Source of the DNA: DASZJY01 sp036260255
GTDB lineage: Bacteria > Actinomycetota > Acidimicrobiia > Acidimicrobiales > AC-14
Assembly (NCBI GenBank): GCA_036260255.1
Contig: DATAAF010000137.1
Coordinates: 1 to 38,594, forward strand
DNA: 38,594 nt
Direction of reading: 5' to 3'
Shown here: positions 31,197 through 38,594 of the stretch, one piece after another
Numbering within the stretch: position 1 is the first letter of the stretch
How the letters are laid out: every line of letters begins with the position of its first letter
Notes under the pieces: model-generated
The model's database searches: none
Seen by the model: the letters and a program-made list of their open reading frames with translations, nothing else
Told to the model about the DNA's origin: nothing
Position numbers and translations under genes: made by a program

Positions 31197-32756
31197 TCAC
31201 TCGCGCCCGTAGCCGCCGCCGCCCGGGGTCAGCATGCGGAGGACGTCGCCGGCCCGGAGGCGGACGGTGCACTTGTCGGCCAGGCGTTCGGCCCCGTCCT
31301 CGTCGCCCCGCCGCAGCAGCCAGTTCTCGCCCGGGGCGCCGTCCTCGCCACCGGCGAGCCCCCACGGGCGCGACGAGCGCCGCTCGGTGATGAGGCTGAG
31401 GGTGCAGTCCTCCAGCACCTCGAGGTCGCGGTGGATGCCCTCTCCGCCCGGGTACCTCCCCGCACCTCCGCTGCCCCGCCGAAGGCGGTAGCGGCGGACC
31501 CGCAGGGGGAACGCCCGCTCCAGCGCCTCGATCGGCGTGTTCTTCGAGTTCGTCATGCCCGTGTGCACGCCGCTCATGCCCGCCTTGTGCGGCCGCCCTC
31601 CCTGGCCCCCCGCCACTGTCTCGTAGTACACCCAGCCTTCGCCGCCCACGAGGGTGTTGTTCATCGTCCCCTGGCTCGCCGCCCCCACCCGCTCGGGCAG
31701 GGCCTGGGCGAGGGCGCCCAGGCACACGTCGGCGATCCGCGTGCTCGCCTCGACGTTGCCGGCCCCCACCGCCACCGGCGGGCGGGCGTTGACCACGGTG
31801 CCCTCGGGGGCGAGCACCTTCACGGGCCGCATGGCCCCGCCGTTGGCCGGGATGGTGGGGTCGACGGCCGAGCGGAGGGCGAAGGAGACGGCGCTGACCG
31901 TCACCGCCTCGACGGCGTTGACGTTCCCCGGGCGCTGTTCGTCGGTGCCGGAGAAGTCGAAGGTGACGGTGTCATCGTCGATGGTGAGGGCCAGGCGGAT
32001 CCGCGACGGGTGCTGCTGCTCGTCGCCGGGGCCGAAGGAGTCGAGCTGGTCCTCGAACGTCCACGTCCCGTCGGGCGCGTCGGCGAGCGCGGCCCGCATC
32101 CGCCGCTCGCCGTAGTCGGTCACCTCGGCCAAAGGGGCGTCGGCGAAGGCGGCGAGGCGCTCGACCCCCACCACGTTGGCGCCCCGCTGGGCGTCGAGGT
32201 CGCCCCTGCGCTCGTCGGGCGTCCGGGAGTTCGAGCACAGCAGGGCCTCCACCTCGTCGGTGAGGAGGAGCGGTGGGATCCGCAGGCCTTCCTGGTGGAC
32301 CTCGACGGCGTCGGCGGGGATCGACCCGGGCGCCATCCCACCCACGTCGGCGTGGTGGGCCCGGTTGGCGGCCCATCCGATCAGGCGTTCGCCGCCGGGC
32401 GGGAAGCCGCGCCCGCCGGCGCCAGAGGCAAAGCACGGAGCCACGAGGGTCAGGTCGTTGAGATGGGTGCCGCCCCGGAAGGGGTCGTTCAGGACGACCT
32501 GGTCGTCCGGTCCGAGGCGGTCGCCGAAGGCGTCGATGGCGGCCAACACCGACGCGGGCATCGAGCCGAGGTGGACGGGGATGTGCTCGGCCTGCACGAG
32601 CAGCTCGCCGTCGGGCGCGAACAGGGCGGCCGAGCAGTCGGCCCGCTCCTTGATGTTGGGGCTGAAGGCGGCCCGGCGCAGCACCGCCCCCATCTCCTCG
32701 GCCACCCCGGTCAGCCGGGAGATGAGGACCTGGAGGGCAGCCGGGTCGAGGCTCAT
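31197..32756 (-). CDS. hyuB: Hydantoinase B/oxoprolinase family subunit
   Basis: A 519-residue subunit of an ATP-dependent hydantoinase, oxoprolinase or acetone-carboxylase-like enzyme. Family blocks are AFSPNIKERADCSAALF, VQAEHIPVHLGSMP, NDPFRGGTHLNDL, TFDFSGTDEQRPGNVN, TNSKNTPIEALE and RYRLRRGSGGAGRYPGGEG. Length is normal. Its ATG (32756) overlaps the hyuA stop (ATGA), so the subunits are made together in fixed proportion. The actual ring substrate is not predictable. Confidence 0.94.
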   Translation of the reverse strand: MSLDPAALQVLISRLTGVAEEMGAVLRRAAFSPNIKERADCSAALFAPDGELLVQAEHIPVHLGSMPASVLAAIDAFGDRLGPDDQVVLNDPFRGGTHLNDLTLVAPCFASGAGGRGFPPGGERLIGWAANRAHHADVGGMAPGSIPADAVEVHQEGLRIPPLLLTDEVEALLCSNSRTPDERRGDLDAQRGANVVGVERLAAFADAPLAEVTDYGERRMRAALADAPDGTWTFEDQLDSFGPGDEQQHPSRIRLALTIDDDTVTFDFSGTDEQRPGNVNAVEAVTVSAVSFALRSAVDPTIPANGGAMRPVKVLAPEGTVVNARPPVAVGAGNVEASTRIADVCLGALAQALPERVGAASQGTMNNTLVGGEGWVYYETVAGGQGGRPHKAGMSGVHTGMTNSKNTPIEALERAFPLRVRRYRLRRGSGGAGRYPGGEGIHRDLEVLEDCTLSLITERRSSRPWGLAGGEDGAPGENWLLRRGDEDGAERLADKCTVRLRAGDVLRMLTPGGGGYGRE

Positions 32757-34546
32757 CGGGTGAGGACCCAGCTACCGTCGGACGCCACGTCGGCCGACCA
32801 GCCCTCGGGCACCCACACGGTGCAGTCGGGCTCGGCGACGACGGCCGGCCCCTTGGTGGCCTGGCGTCGGGTGGGGGGAGGGCCCAGGTCGTCCACCGTG
32901 ACGGCGGGCGGAGTGCGGCCTCGGGCTCGCAAGGCGACCACCTCCACGGGGGCGCCGGGCCGGGCGTACCCGTTGCGCCGGCGGTGCTCGTCGGCAAAGT
33001 CGTCGATCTTGGCCACCGTGAGCTCGTGGCTCTGCCCGGCGTAGCGGCAGTCGAGCGACGTGGTCACGTCGACGTCGTCGCCGCCGCCAACCGCGGCGGC
33101 GGCCTGCTCGGCCAGCTCGGCGACGGCGTCGTCGAGCCCCTGGCATTCGCCCGGGTCCGGCCACGACCGCACCAGGTCCCGCTGGCGGGGCGAGCAGAGC
33201 AGGCCCACGGCGGAGAGGACACCGGCCCTCGGCGGCACGACCACCGCGGCCATGCCCGCGCCCTCGGCCACCGCACAGGCGTGGAGCGGGCCGGCGCCCC
33301 CGAAGGCGACGAGGGCGAGGCCGCCGGGGTCGACGCCCCGTTGCACGGAGACCACCCGTACGGCCCGCTGCATGGAAGCATCGACGACCCGCACGACCCC
33401 GTCGGCGTCCACGCCCGCCTTCTCGAGGGCCCGCTCGGCGGCGTCGCGGTCGAGGGCGTCGAGGCCCCCGAAGGCGGCGTCTTCGGGGAACCGGCCGAGG
33501 ACGAGGTCGGCGTCGGTCACCGTCGGCTTCTCGCCGCCCCGGCCGTAGCACGCGGGGCCGGGGTCGGCCCCCGCGCTCTCCGGGCCGACGACCAGCGCGC
33601 CGCCGGGGTCGAGGCCGGCTATCGACCCACCGCCGGCGCCGATGGTGTGGATGTCGAGGGCGGGAAGGCGGATGGGGAAGCCGGCGGCGATGCGGCCCGG
33701 CGCCGGCTCGGGGACGCCGCCCTGCACCAGGCAGACGTCGGTGCTGGTGCCGCCCATGTCGAACGTGACGGCGTCGGGGAACCCGGCCGCCTCCGCCGCC
33801 AGGGCACCGGCGCGCGCCCCTCCGGCCGGGCCCGAGAGGAGCAGGGCGACGGCCAGCTCGGCCGCCTCGTCGGCGGGCAGCAGGCCGCCGGCCGAGGTCA
33901 TCACGAGGACGTCCTCGGCCAGCTCGGACAGGGCCCGCAGGTAGCGCCGGCACCGGGGTCGGAGATAGGCGTTGACGACCGTGGTCACCGTGCGCTCGTA
34001 CTCCCGGAACTCCGGGGACACCTGGTGCGAGCAGGTGACCTCCTCGACGCCGCGCTCGGCGAGGGCGTCGGCCACCGCCTTCTCGTGGGAGGGATCGAGG
34101 TCGGCGTGGAGCAGGCAGACGGCCACCGACTCGACGTCCTCCGGGACTTCGGGGACGGACGAGGGGTCGACGGGCTCGAGCTCGTCGCCGTCGGCGCCCA
34201 GCCGCCCGCCCACCTCGAGGCGGAGGTCCCGTGGTACCAGCGGCTCGGGGCGGTCGACCTCGATGTCGTAGAGCGACGGCCGGTCCTGGCGGGCGATCTC
34301 GATGACGTCGGCGAAGCCGTCGGTCGTCACGAGGGCGACCTTGGCCCCGCGTCGCTCGAGCAGGGCGTTGGTGGCCACCGTCGTGCCGTGGGCCAGGAGG
34401 TCGGGGCGCTCTTCCGCGCCCAGGGCCTCCAGCGCGTCGCCCACCGCCCGGCTGGGGTCGTCGGGGGTCGACAGCACCTTGGCCACGCGCCCGTCGTCCC
34501 CGACGATGTCGGTGAACGTCCCGCCCGTATCAGCCCCGGCACGCAT
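32753..34546 (-). CDS. hyuA: Hydantoinase A/oxoprolinase family subunit
   Basis: A 597-residue ATP-binding partner of HyuB. The N-terminal actin-like domain starts ADTGGTFTDIV, which is the phosphate-1 loop. A second nucleotide block is FDMGGTSTDVCLV, and AFGGAGPLHACAVAEG is the family signature in the C-terminal half. It hydrolyses ATP to open a lactam or hydantoin ring with HyuB. It is slightly shorter than many homologues (about 650-700). The ATG at 34546 lies 21 bases from the start of the divergent aat gene, so the two promoters must overlap the opposite coding starts. Confidence 0.94.
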   Translation of the reverse strand: MRAGADTGGTFTDIVGDDGRVAKVLSTPDDPSRAVGDALEALGAEERPDLLAHGTTVATNALLERRGAKVALVTTDGFADVIEIARQDRPSLYDIEVDRPEPLVPRDLRLEVGGRLGADGDELEPVDPSSVPEVPEDVESVAVCLLHADLDPSHEKAVADALAERGVEEVTCSHQVSPEFREYERTVTTVVNAYLRPRCRRYLRALSELAEDVLVMTSAGGLLPADEAAELAVALLLSGPAGGARAGALAAEAAGFPDAVTFDMGGTSTDVCLVQGGVPEPAPGRIAAGFPIRLPALDIHTIGAGGGSIAGLDPGGALVVGPESAGADPGPACYGRGGEKPTVTDADLVLGRFPEDAAFGGLDALDRDAAERALEKAGVDADGVVRVVDASMQRAVRVVSVQRGVDPGGLALVAFGGAGPLHACAVAEGAGMAAVVVPPRAGVLSAVGLLCSPRQRDLVRSWPDPGECQGLDDAVAELAEQAAAAVGGGDDVDVTTSLDCRYAGQSHELTVAKIDDFADEHRRRNGYARPGAPVEVVALRARGRTPPAVTVDDLGPPPTRRQATKGPAVVAEPDCTVWVPEGWSADVASDGSWVLTR

Positions 34547-34567
34547 GCGTGATCGAGACTAGGCGGC

Positions 34568-35311
34568 GTGGTTCTGCGGCCCGGCGGCGAGTTCCCCGTC
34601 GCCGCGCCCCCTCGTCCCGTCGGCCCCTCGTCCTGGGCGATACCCGATCCGGCGGACGGCGACCCCGACCTCGTCGGCTTCGGCGCCGACCTCGCGCCCG
34701 AGACCCTCGTCGACGCCTACCGGCGGGGTGTCTTCCCGTGGCCCCACCGGCGGGTCACCCTTCCCTGGTTCTCACCCGACCCCAGGGCGGTGATCCCGGC
34801 CGGAGGCGCCCACGTCAGCCGGTCCCTGCGCCGGCGGCTGCGGCGGGCCGGGTGGGAGACGACGGTCGATGCCGCCTTCCCCGAGGTGGTGGCGGCGTGC
34901 GCCGACCGCCCCCGCCGGGAGGGCACGTGGATCACCCGGGAGATGGCGGCCGCCTACGAGCGCCTGCACGACCTCGGGTGGGCCCACAGCCTGGAGGTGT
35001 GGGAGGGGGACGAGCTGGTCGGGGGGATCTACGGCGTGCGGGTGGGCGCGTGCTTCACGGGCGAGTCGATGTTCCACCGACGCCCCGACGCGTCGAAGGC
35101 GGCGCTGGCCGACCTGGTCGCCCGCTGGGCGGAGGCGGGCGGGGCCTTCGTCGACGTGCAGCTGCCCACGGAGCACCTGGCGACGATGGGAGCCGTGGAG
35201 GTGCCGCGGTCCCGGTTCCTGTCTCTCCTGGCCGAGGCGCGCGAGCACGTGGTCTGCATGCGCCTCGACCGGCTGCCCGTGAGCCGCCTGGCCGAGGCCG
35301 CCAGCTCATGA
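34568..35311 (+). CDS. aat: Leucyl/phenylalanyl-tRNA-protein transferase
   Basis: A 247-residue GNAT-fold enzyme that adds Leu or Phe from aminoacyl-tRNA to proteins with N-terminal Arg or Lys, marking them for ClpS/ClpAP degradation. Family motifs are LVGFGADLAPETLVDAYRRG, FPWP, WFSPDPRAVIP, GTWIT, AHSLEVWEGDELVGGIYGV, GESMFHRRPDASKAAL and DVQLPTEHLATMGA. Length is typical. The start is GTG at 34568. The 3' end overlaps the glycosyltransferase gene by 6 bases, tail to tail. Its targets would require ClpS elsewhere in the genome. Confidence 0.95.
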   Translation: MVLRPGGEFPVAAPPRPVGPSSWAIPDPADGDPDLVGFGADLAPETLVDAYRRGVFPWPHRRVTLPWFSPDPRAVIPAGGAHVSRSLRRRLRRAGWETTVDAAFPEVVAACADRPRREGTWITREMAAAYERLHDLGWAHSLEVWEGDELVGGIYGVRVGACFTGESMFHRRPDASKAALADLVARWAEAGGAFVDVQLPTEHLATMGAVEVPRSRFLSLLAEAREHVVCMRLDRLPVSRLAEAASS

Positions 35312-36868
35312 CGCCGGCGGAGCCGCCCGCTTCGTCAGCAGCCGCGTCTCGTGGGGGGACCCGCTGGCCCTCGGATGCGGGAATCCTCGTTCGAGGGTGA
35401 GGTCGCGGCGTTCGAGGAGGTGGCGCGTGGCCTCCAGGCACCGGCGGATCTCCAGCTGGATGTACGTGGGCAGGCCGACGAGGTCGGACTCCTCGGCGGC
35501 GGGGCAGGTGACCAGCACATGGCTGCCGGGGGCGAGGCCGTCGACGACGGGTGCCAGGGCCGCGATCAGGTCGGTCCGCCCGAACCGCTCGACGACGTCC
35601 CGCCAGTCCGCGGCCCGAGGGTCGGCCACCGGGCCGGTGGTCGTCACATAGCGGAGCCCGTCGGGCAGGTAGTGGGCGAGGAGGGGGATGTCACCAATGG
35701 GACCGAAGACGAGGTCGCCGGGCAGGAGGACGGGCGACGCCTCTTCGACCCACCCCGGCACGTTGCCTTTGGCGTTGCGAGCCGTGGGGACGTTGAACGG
35801 GCCGGAGAGGACGGCGACGATCACCACGACGGCGATGGCCAGGTCGCCGGCCCGAGCGAGAGCAGCACCGAGCGCCAGCAGCAGCGGGCCGAGCAGCACG
35901 CCCAGATAGCGACCATGCCACTGGGAGCTCGCCCGGGACGTCGCCCAGCCCGCGCCCACGACGACGAGGACGATGACGAGGGCGACGACGACGATGATGG
36001 AGGCGTCGTTCCACGGGCGCCGCAGCATGAGGACGAACGCCGTCCCGGCGCAGAGCGCCAGCGCGACGGCGGCGGCGGGCCCGCCGACCAGGCCGACGAC
36101 GTCGTCGCGCACCAGCTGGAGGCTCGGGGGGAGTGCCCACCCGACGGCGCTGTGGGCCCGCTGGTAGAGCAGGGTCGGCAGCCACGGGGCGAAGAGAAGG
36201 GCGACGGCGCCGAAGGCCAGCGCGGCGTCGGTCGCCAGACGGCGCCGGTCGGGCAAATGGGCCCAGCACACCAGGACGGCGGCGGCGGCTCCGAAGGCGA
36301 AGAAGATCCCCCAGTAATGGGTGTACAGCAGGAGGGCGGTGAGGACGGCGAAGGCGGGAAGGAACCCTCGGCGGCGCCGGACGAAGGCGTGGACGAAGGT
36401 GGCGGTGGCGAGCACCGACAAGAGGCCGACGAGCGAGTACATCCGCGTCTCGGTGGCGTAGACGGCGAGGAAGGGGATGGCTACCGCCAGGCCCCCCGCC
36501 ATCCAGCCCGTGCGGCGATCGAAGACGCTCCAGCCCGCCCACAGCGCGGCGGGGACCGTCGCCAGGGCGAACAGCAGCGACAAGGCGTGCGTCGACACCT
36601 CCGAGGACCCGAACAACCGGATCCAGCCCAGGAGCAGGAGGTGGTAGAAGGGCGGCGACGTGTCCCGGGCGAGCAGGTCCCGCATCTCGCCCAAGGGGTG
36701 TGACGAGACGCCGAGCGAGAGCCCCTCGTCGATCCAGTACCAAGTCGGGAGGCCCCGGCCCCAGAGGACGGCGAGCGCCACGAGCAGGCCGGCCAGCGCC
36801 AACAGGTCGGACCGAGAGAATTTGGCGGCGCCTTCTTGGAGTCCTGTGTGTTCCCGAGCCGTGCCCAT
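35306..36868 (-). CDS. GT-C family glycosyltransferase (GT39/ArnT-like)
   Basis: A 520-residue membrane enzyme with about ten transmembrane helices, followed by a soluble C-terminal region (from about residue 370) that lies outside the cell in this family. The first extracytoplasmic loop holds WYWIDEGLSLGVSSHP with the acidic residues that serve catalysis in GT-C enzymes, and a second loop has DTSPPFYHLLLLGW, also typical. YATETRMYSLVGLLS is a further family block. The donor is probably a polyprenyl-phosphate sugar and the acceptor a cell-envelope glycan or protein, by family analogy. The ATG at 36868 has a weak Shine-Dalgarno. Confidence 0.88.
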   Translation of the reverse strand: MGTAREHTGLQEGAAKFSRSDLLALAGLLVALAVLWGRGLPTWYWIDEGLSLGVSSHPLGEMRDLLARDTSPPFYHLLLLGWIRLFGSSEVSTHALSLLFALATVPAALWAGWSVFDRRTGWMAGGLAVAIPFLAVYATETRMYSLVGLLSVLATATFVHAFVRRRRGFLPAFAVLTALLLYTHYWGIFFAFGAAAAVLVCWAHLPDRRRLATDAALAFGAVALLFAPWLPTLLYQRAHSAVGWALPPSLQLVRDDVVGLVGGPAAAVALALCAGTAFVLMLRRPWNDASIIVVVALVIVLVVVGAGWATSRASSQWHGRYLGVLLGPLLLALGAALARAGDLAIAVVVIVAVLSGPFNVPTARNAKGNVPGWVEEASPVLLPGDLVFGPIGDIPLLAHYLPDGLRYVTTTGPVADPRAADWRDVVERFGRTDLIAALAPVVDGLAPGSHVLVTCPAAEESDLVGLPTYIQLEIRRCLEATRHLLERRDLTLERGFPHPRASGSPHETRLLTKRAAPPAS

Positions 36869-36919
36869 GCTCGAGCGACTCCTTTGGAACCGCGGTGTGC
36901 CGAGAAGGTGACCGGGAGC

Positions 36920-37945
36920 CTAGATCGGCTGGCCGTCGCGGGGGTCGACGACCCAGACCTCCTCTTCGCCCAGCGCGTTGGTGAAGGCCTTGACCTGCCG
37001 GCGCACGTCGGGGTCGTCGCCGTCCCAGACGACCACCGCCTCGTGGGCGTGGCGGGCGAGCCAGGCGTCGCGCCGGCGCAGGGCGGCGCCGGCCTGGGCC
37101 CGGTTGGCGGGAGCCCGCGCCTGGAGGAGGACCCGCCCGGCGGCGCCGGCCAGGAGGTCCTCGAAGCGGCGCCGGGACGCCGCCGGCCACACCGAGTGCG
37201 GATCGGGGTAGGGGAGGACGGCCACGTAGGGCACGCCGGCCGCCGCCGCCGCCTCCGCTCCCAGCTGCTCGGCTCCCAGGCCCAGTCCGGTGAGCACGAC
37301 CAGGTCGGGGTGCAGCTGGCGCTTGGCCGCCACGACCTCGGCCAGCCGGGCCCGGACGCGGTCGGCGACGGGGTTGTCGTCGTAGCCACCCAACCCTGGC
37401 GGCCGGTGGCCGGTGAGGGCCAGGAGGCGCCCCGCCGGCACCCGCGGGTCGAGGTCGGCCGCTCCGGGGACGTCGGCGGGACCCAGGTCGCTGGGTGTGG
37501 CATCACCCGACCGTCCTTGCTGGGTGCGGGCCGCCTCCACCGCCAACCGGTCGACCACGTCGTTCATAGGATCGGCTCCGTGGCCCTTGACCCAGCGCCA
37601 CCGCACCCGGGCGGGGTCGGCCCGCACCAGGTCGACGAGCGGCTCCCAGAGGTCTCGGTTCGCCACCGGCTGCTTGGCCTTGGTGCGCCAGCCCCGGGCG
37701 ATCCACGCCTCCCACCAGCGGTCGCGGAAGCAGTTGACGACGTACGTCGAGTCGCTCACCACCTCGAGCGGGCCGTCGAGCGACCGCACCGCCTCGAGGG
37801 CGGCGTTGATCTCCATGCGCTGGTTGGTCGTGAGGTCGGCCGCCCCGCTGGCGAAGGGCCCGCCGGGCACCGCCCACGCCCATCCCCCCGGACCGGGGTT
37901 CCCCAGGCAGGCCCCGTCGGTGTACACGACCGTGGCGTCGCTCAC
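36920..37945 (-). CDS. rnhA: Ribonuclease HI fused to a SLOG (YpsA-like) domain
   Basis: A 341-residue two-domain protein. Residues 1 to about 140 are RNase HI, with all four metal-binding acids: Asp10 (YTDGACLGNPGPGG), Glu45 (NQRMEINAAL), Asp65 (VVSDSTYVV) and Asp132 (NDVVDRLA), plus KGH at 120-122. After a Pro/Asp-rich linker, residues about 173-335 form a Rossmann-like SLOG domain similar to YpsA/DUF1273: LALTGHRPPGLGGY, LTGLGLGAEQLGAE, VAVLPYPDPHSVWP and EAVVVWDGDD. The first domain should cut RNA in RNA-DNA hybrids. The second probably binds a nucleotide-like ligand. The GTG at 37945 starts exactly at the RNase fold. It is divergent from aceE across 95 bases. Confidence 0.88.
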   Translation of the reverse strand: MSDATVVYTDGACLGNPGPGGWAWAVPGGPFASGAADLTTNQRMEINAALEAVRSLDGPLEVVSDSTYVVNCFRDRWWEAWIARGWRTKAKQPVANRDLWEPLVDLVRADPARVRWRWVKGHGADPMNDVVDRLAVEAARTQQGRSGDATPSDLGPADVPGAADLDPRVPAGRLLALTGHRPPGLGGYDDNPVADRVRARLAEVVAAKRQLHPDLVVLTGLGLGAEQLGAEAAAAAGVPYVAVLPYPDPHSVWPAASRRRFEDLLAGAAGRVLLQARAPANRAQAGAALRRRDAWLARHAHEAVVVWDGDDPDVRRQVKAFTNALGEEEVWVVDPRDGQPI

Positions 37946-38040
37946 GAGGCCAGCATGGCGCGGGGGCGAGCGCGCAGTTTCACGAGTTCTCCGCACGCCG
38001 GGATGCGCCGTAAGCGCGCCAGAGGTGGAAGCATGGAGGC

Positions 38041-38594
38041 GTGATCTTCGACGGCTTCGCCCAGCAGCTCCCCGACATCGACAGGGAGGAGACGGCCGAG
38101 TGGCTCGACTCCTTCGAGGCGGTGGCCGAGACGAGAGGGAAGAGCCGGGCCCGGTTCCTCCTCATGAAGCTGCTCGAGCGGGCCCGGGAGCTGCAGGTCG
38201 GCTACCCGGCCGCCATCTCCACGCCCTACATCAACTCCATCCCACCCGAGCGGGAGCCCTGGTTCCCGGGCGACGAGTACATGGAGCGCCGCATCCGGGC
38301 GTTCATCCGCTGGAACGCCGCGGTCATGGTCACCCGGGCCAACACGCGGGCGCCGGGGATCGGCGGCCACCTCGCCACCTACGCCTCGTCGGCGTCGCTC
38401 TACGAGGTGGGCTTCAACCACTTCTTCCGGGGCAAGGACGACGGCCGCTCGGGCGACCAGGTGTACTTCCAGGGCCACGCCGCCCCCGGCATCTACGCCC
38501 GGGCCTACCTCGAGGGCCGGCTCACCGAGAGCCAGCTCGACCACTTCCGCCAGGAGATCGGCGGCGGCGGCCTCTCGTCCTACCCCCACCCGCG
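38041..38594 (+). CDS. aceE: Pyruvate dehydrogenase E1, homodimeric AceE type (partial)
   Basis: The first 184 residues of a thiamin-diphosphate-dependent E1. The product begins VIFDGFAQQLPDIDREETAE. Matching AceE blocks are TPYINSIP, RWNAAVMVTRAN, GGHLATYASSASLYEVGFNHFFRG and QVYFQGHAAPGIYARA, the last with the His pair near the cofactor. The gene continues beyond the right edge of the window. The start is GTG at 38041. It would supply the E1 that works with the lpdA and E2 genes at 22-25 kb, whose lipoate is made by the LipB-LipA fusion and whose TPP depends on the thiGH unit. Confidence 0.96.
   Translation, partial: MIFDGFAQQLPDIDREETAEWLDSFEAVAETRGKSRARFLLMKLLERARELQVGYPAAISTPYINSIPPEREPWFPGDEYMERRIRAFIRWNAAVMVTRANTRAPGIGGHLATYASSASLYEVGFNHFFRGKDDGRSGDQVYFQGHAAPGIYARAYLEGRLTESQLDHFRQEIGGGGLSSYPHP

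Overview
The window is a very GC-rich chromosomal segment whose codons end almost always in G or C. It looks like an actinobacterium. A SepX/GlpR-like membrane protein, a DrrAB-type exporter, a homodimeric AceE-type E1 and a single-chain transaldolase/phosphoglucose isomerase all fit Actinomycetota. Acidimicrobiia or a close relative is my best guess, but this is inference only. I see no tRNA or rRNA gene, CRISPR array, transposase or phage gene. Many genes use GTG starts and are joined by GTGA, ATGA or TGATG overlaps.

Layout. 1-4.2 kb: a SepX/GlpR-like protein (-) divergent from metH (+), which has a hairpin-rich leader. 4.2-10.7 kb (+): a sugar-phosphate run of tal-pgi fusion, gnd, a GNAT-AAA ATPase fusion, a Gfo/Idh/MocA oxidoreductase and an internally deleted triosephosphate isomerase remnant. 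10.7-12.4 kb (-): mtnA followed by a FucA-type class II aldolase, resembling the DHAP shunt for 5'-deoxyadenosine/methylthioadenosine salvage. 12.4-13.3 kb: small membrane ORFs with atypical codon use. 13.3-14.1 kb (+): DUF427 and VOC proteins. 14.1-17.4 kb: a VOC protein plus DrrA/DrrB-like ABC exporter (-), whose ATPase gene is frameshifted, divergent from a WYL regulator (+). 17.4-20.6 kb: two membrane proteins, an M24 peptidase, a 53-residue cysteine-rich protein and an O-methyltransferase.

20.6-25.7 kb (-): a tightly packed set of DUF2203, a 30-residue membrane peptide, lpdA (E3), a 2-oxoacid dehydrogenase E2 and a single reading frame carrying LipB and LipA. E3, E2 and the enzymes that make and attach lipoate are thus produced together. 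Facing it is thiG-thiH (+) behind a TPP riboswitch. The E1 gene aceE begins at the right edge (38041) and runs off the window. TPP and lipoate, the cofactors of this dehydrogenase family, are therefore both served by genes here.

27.9-38.6 kb: a DUF2330 protein with a cupredoxin lipoprotein, a HAD hydrolase, a LigD-type polymerase, hyuA-hyuB, aat, a GT-C glycosyltransferase, an RNase HI-SLOG fusion and partial aceE.

The points most worth a second look are the loss of the Schiff-base lysine in the transaldolase half of tal-pgi, three unusual fusions (LipB-LipA, GNAT-AAA, RNase HI-SLOG), the DHAP-shunt pair beside a broken tpi, and several coupled microproteins.
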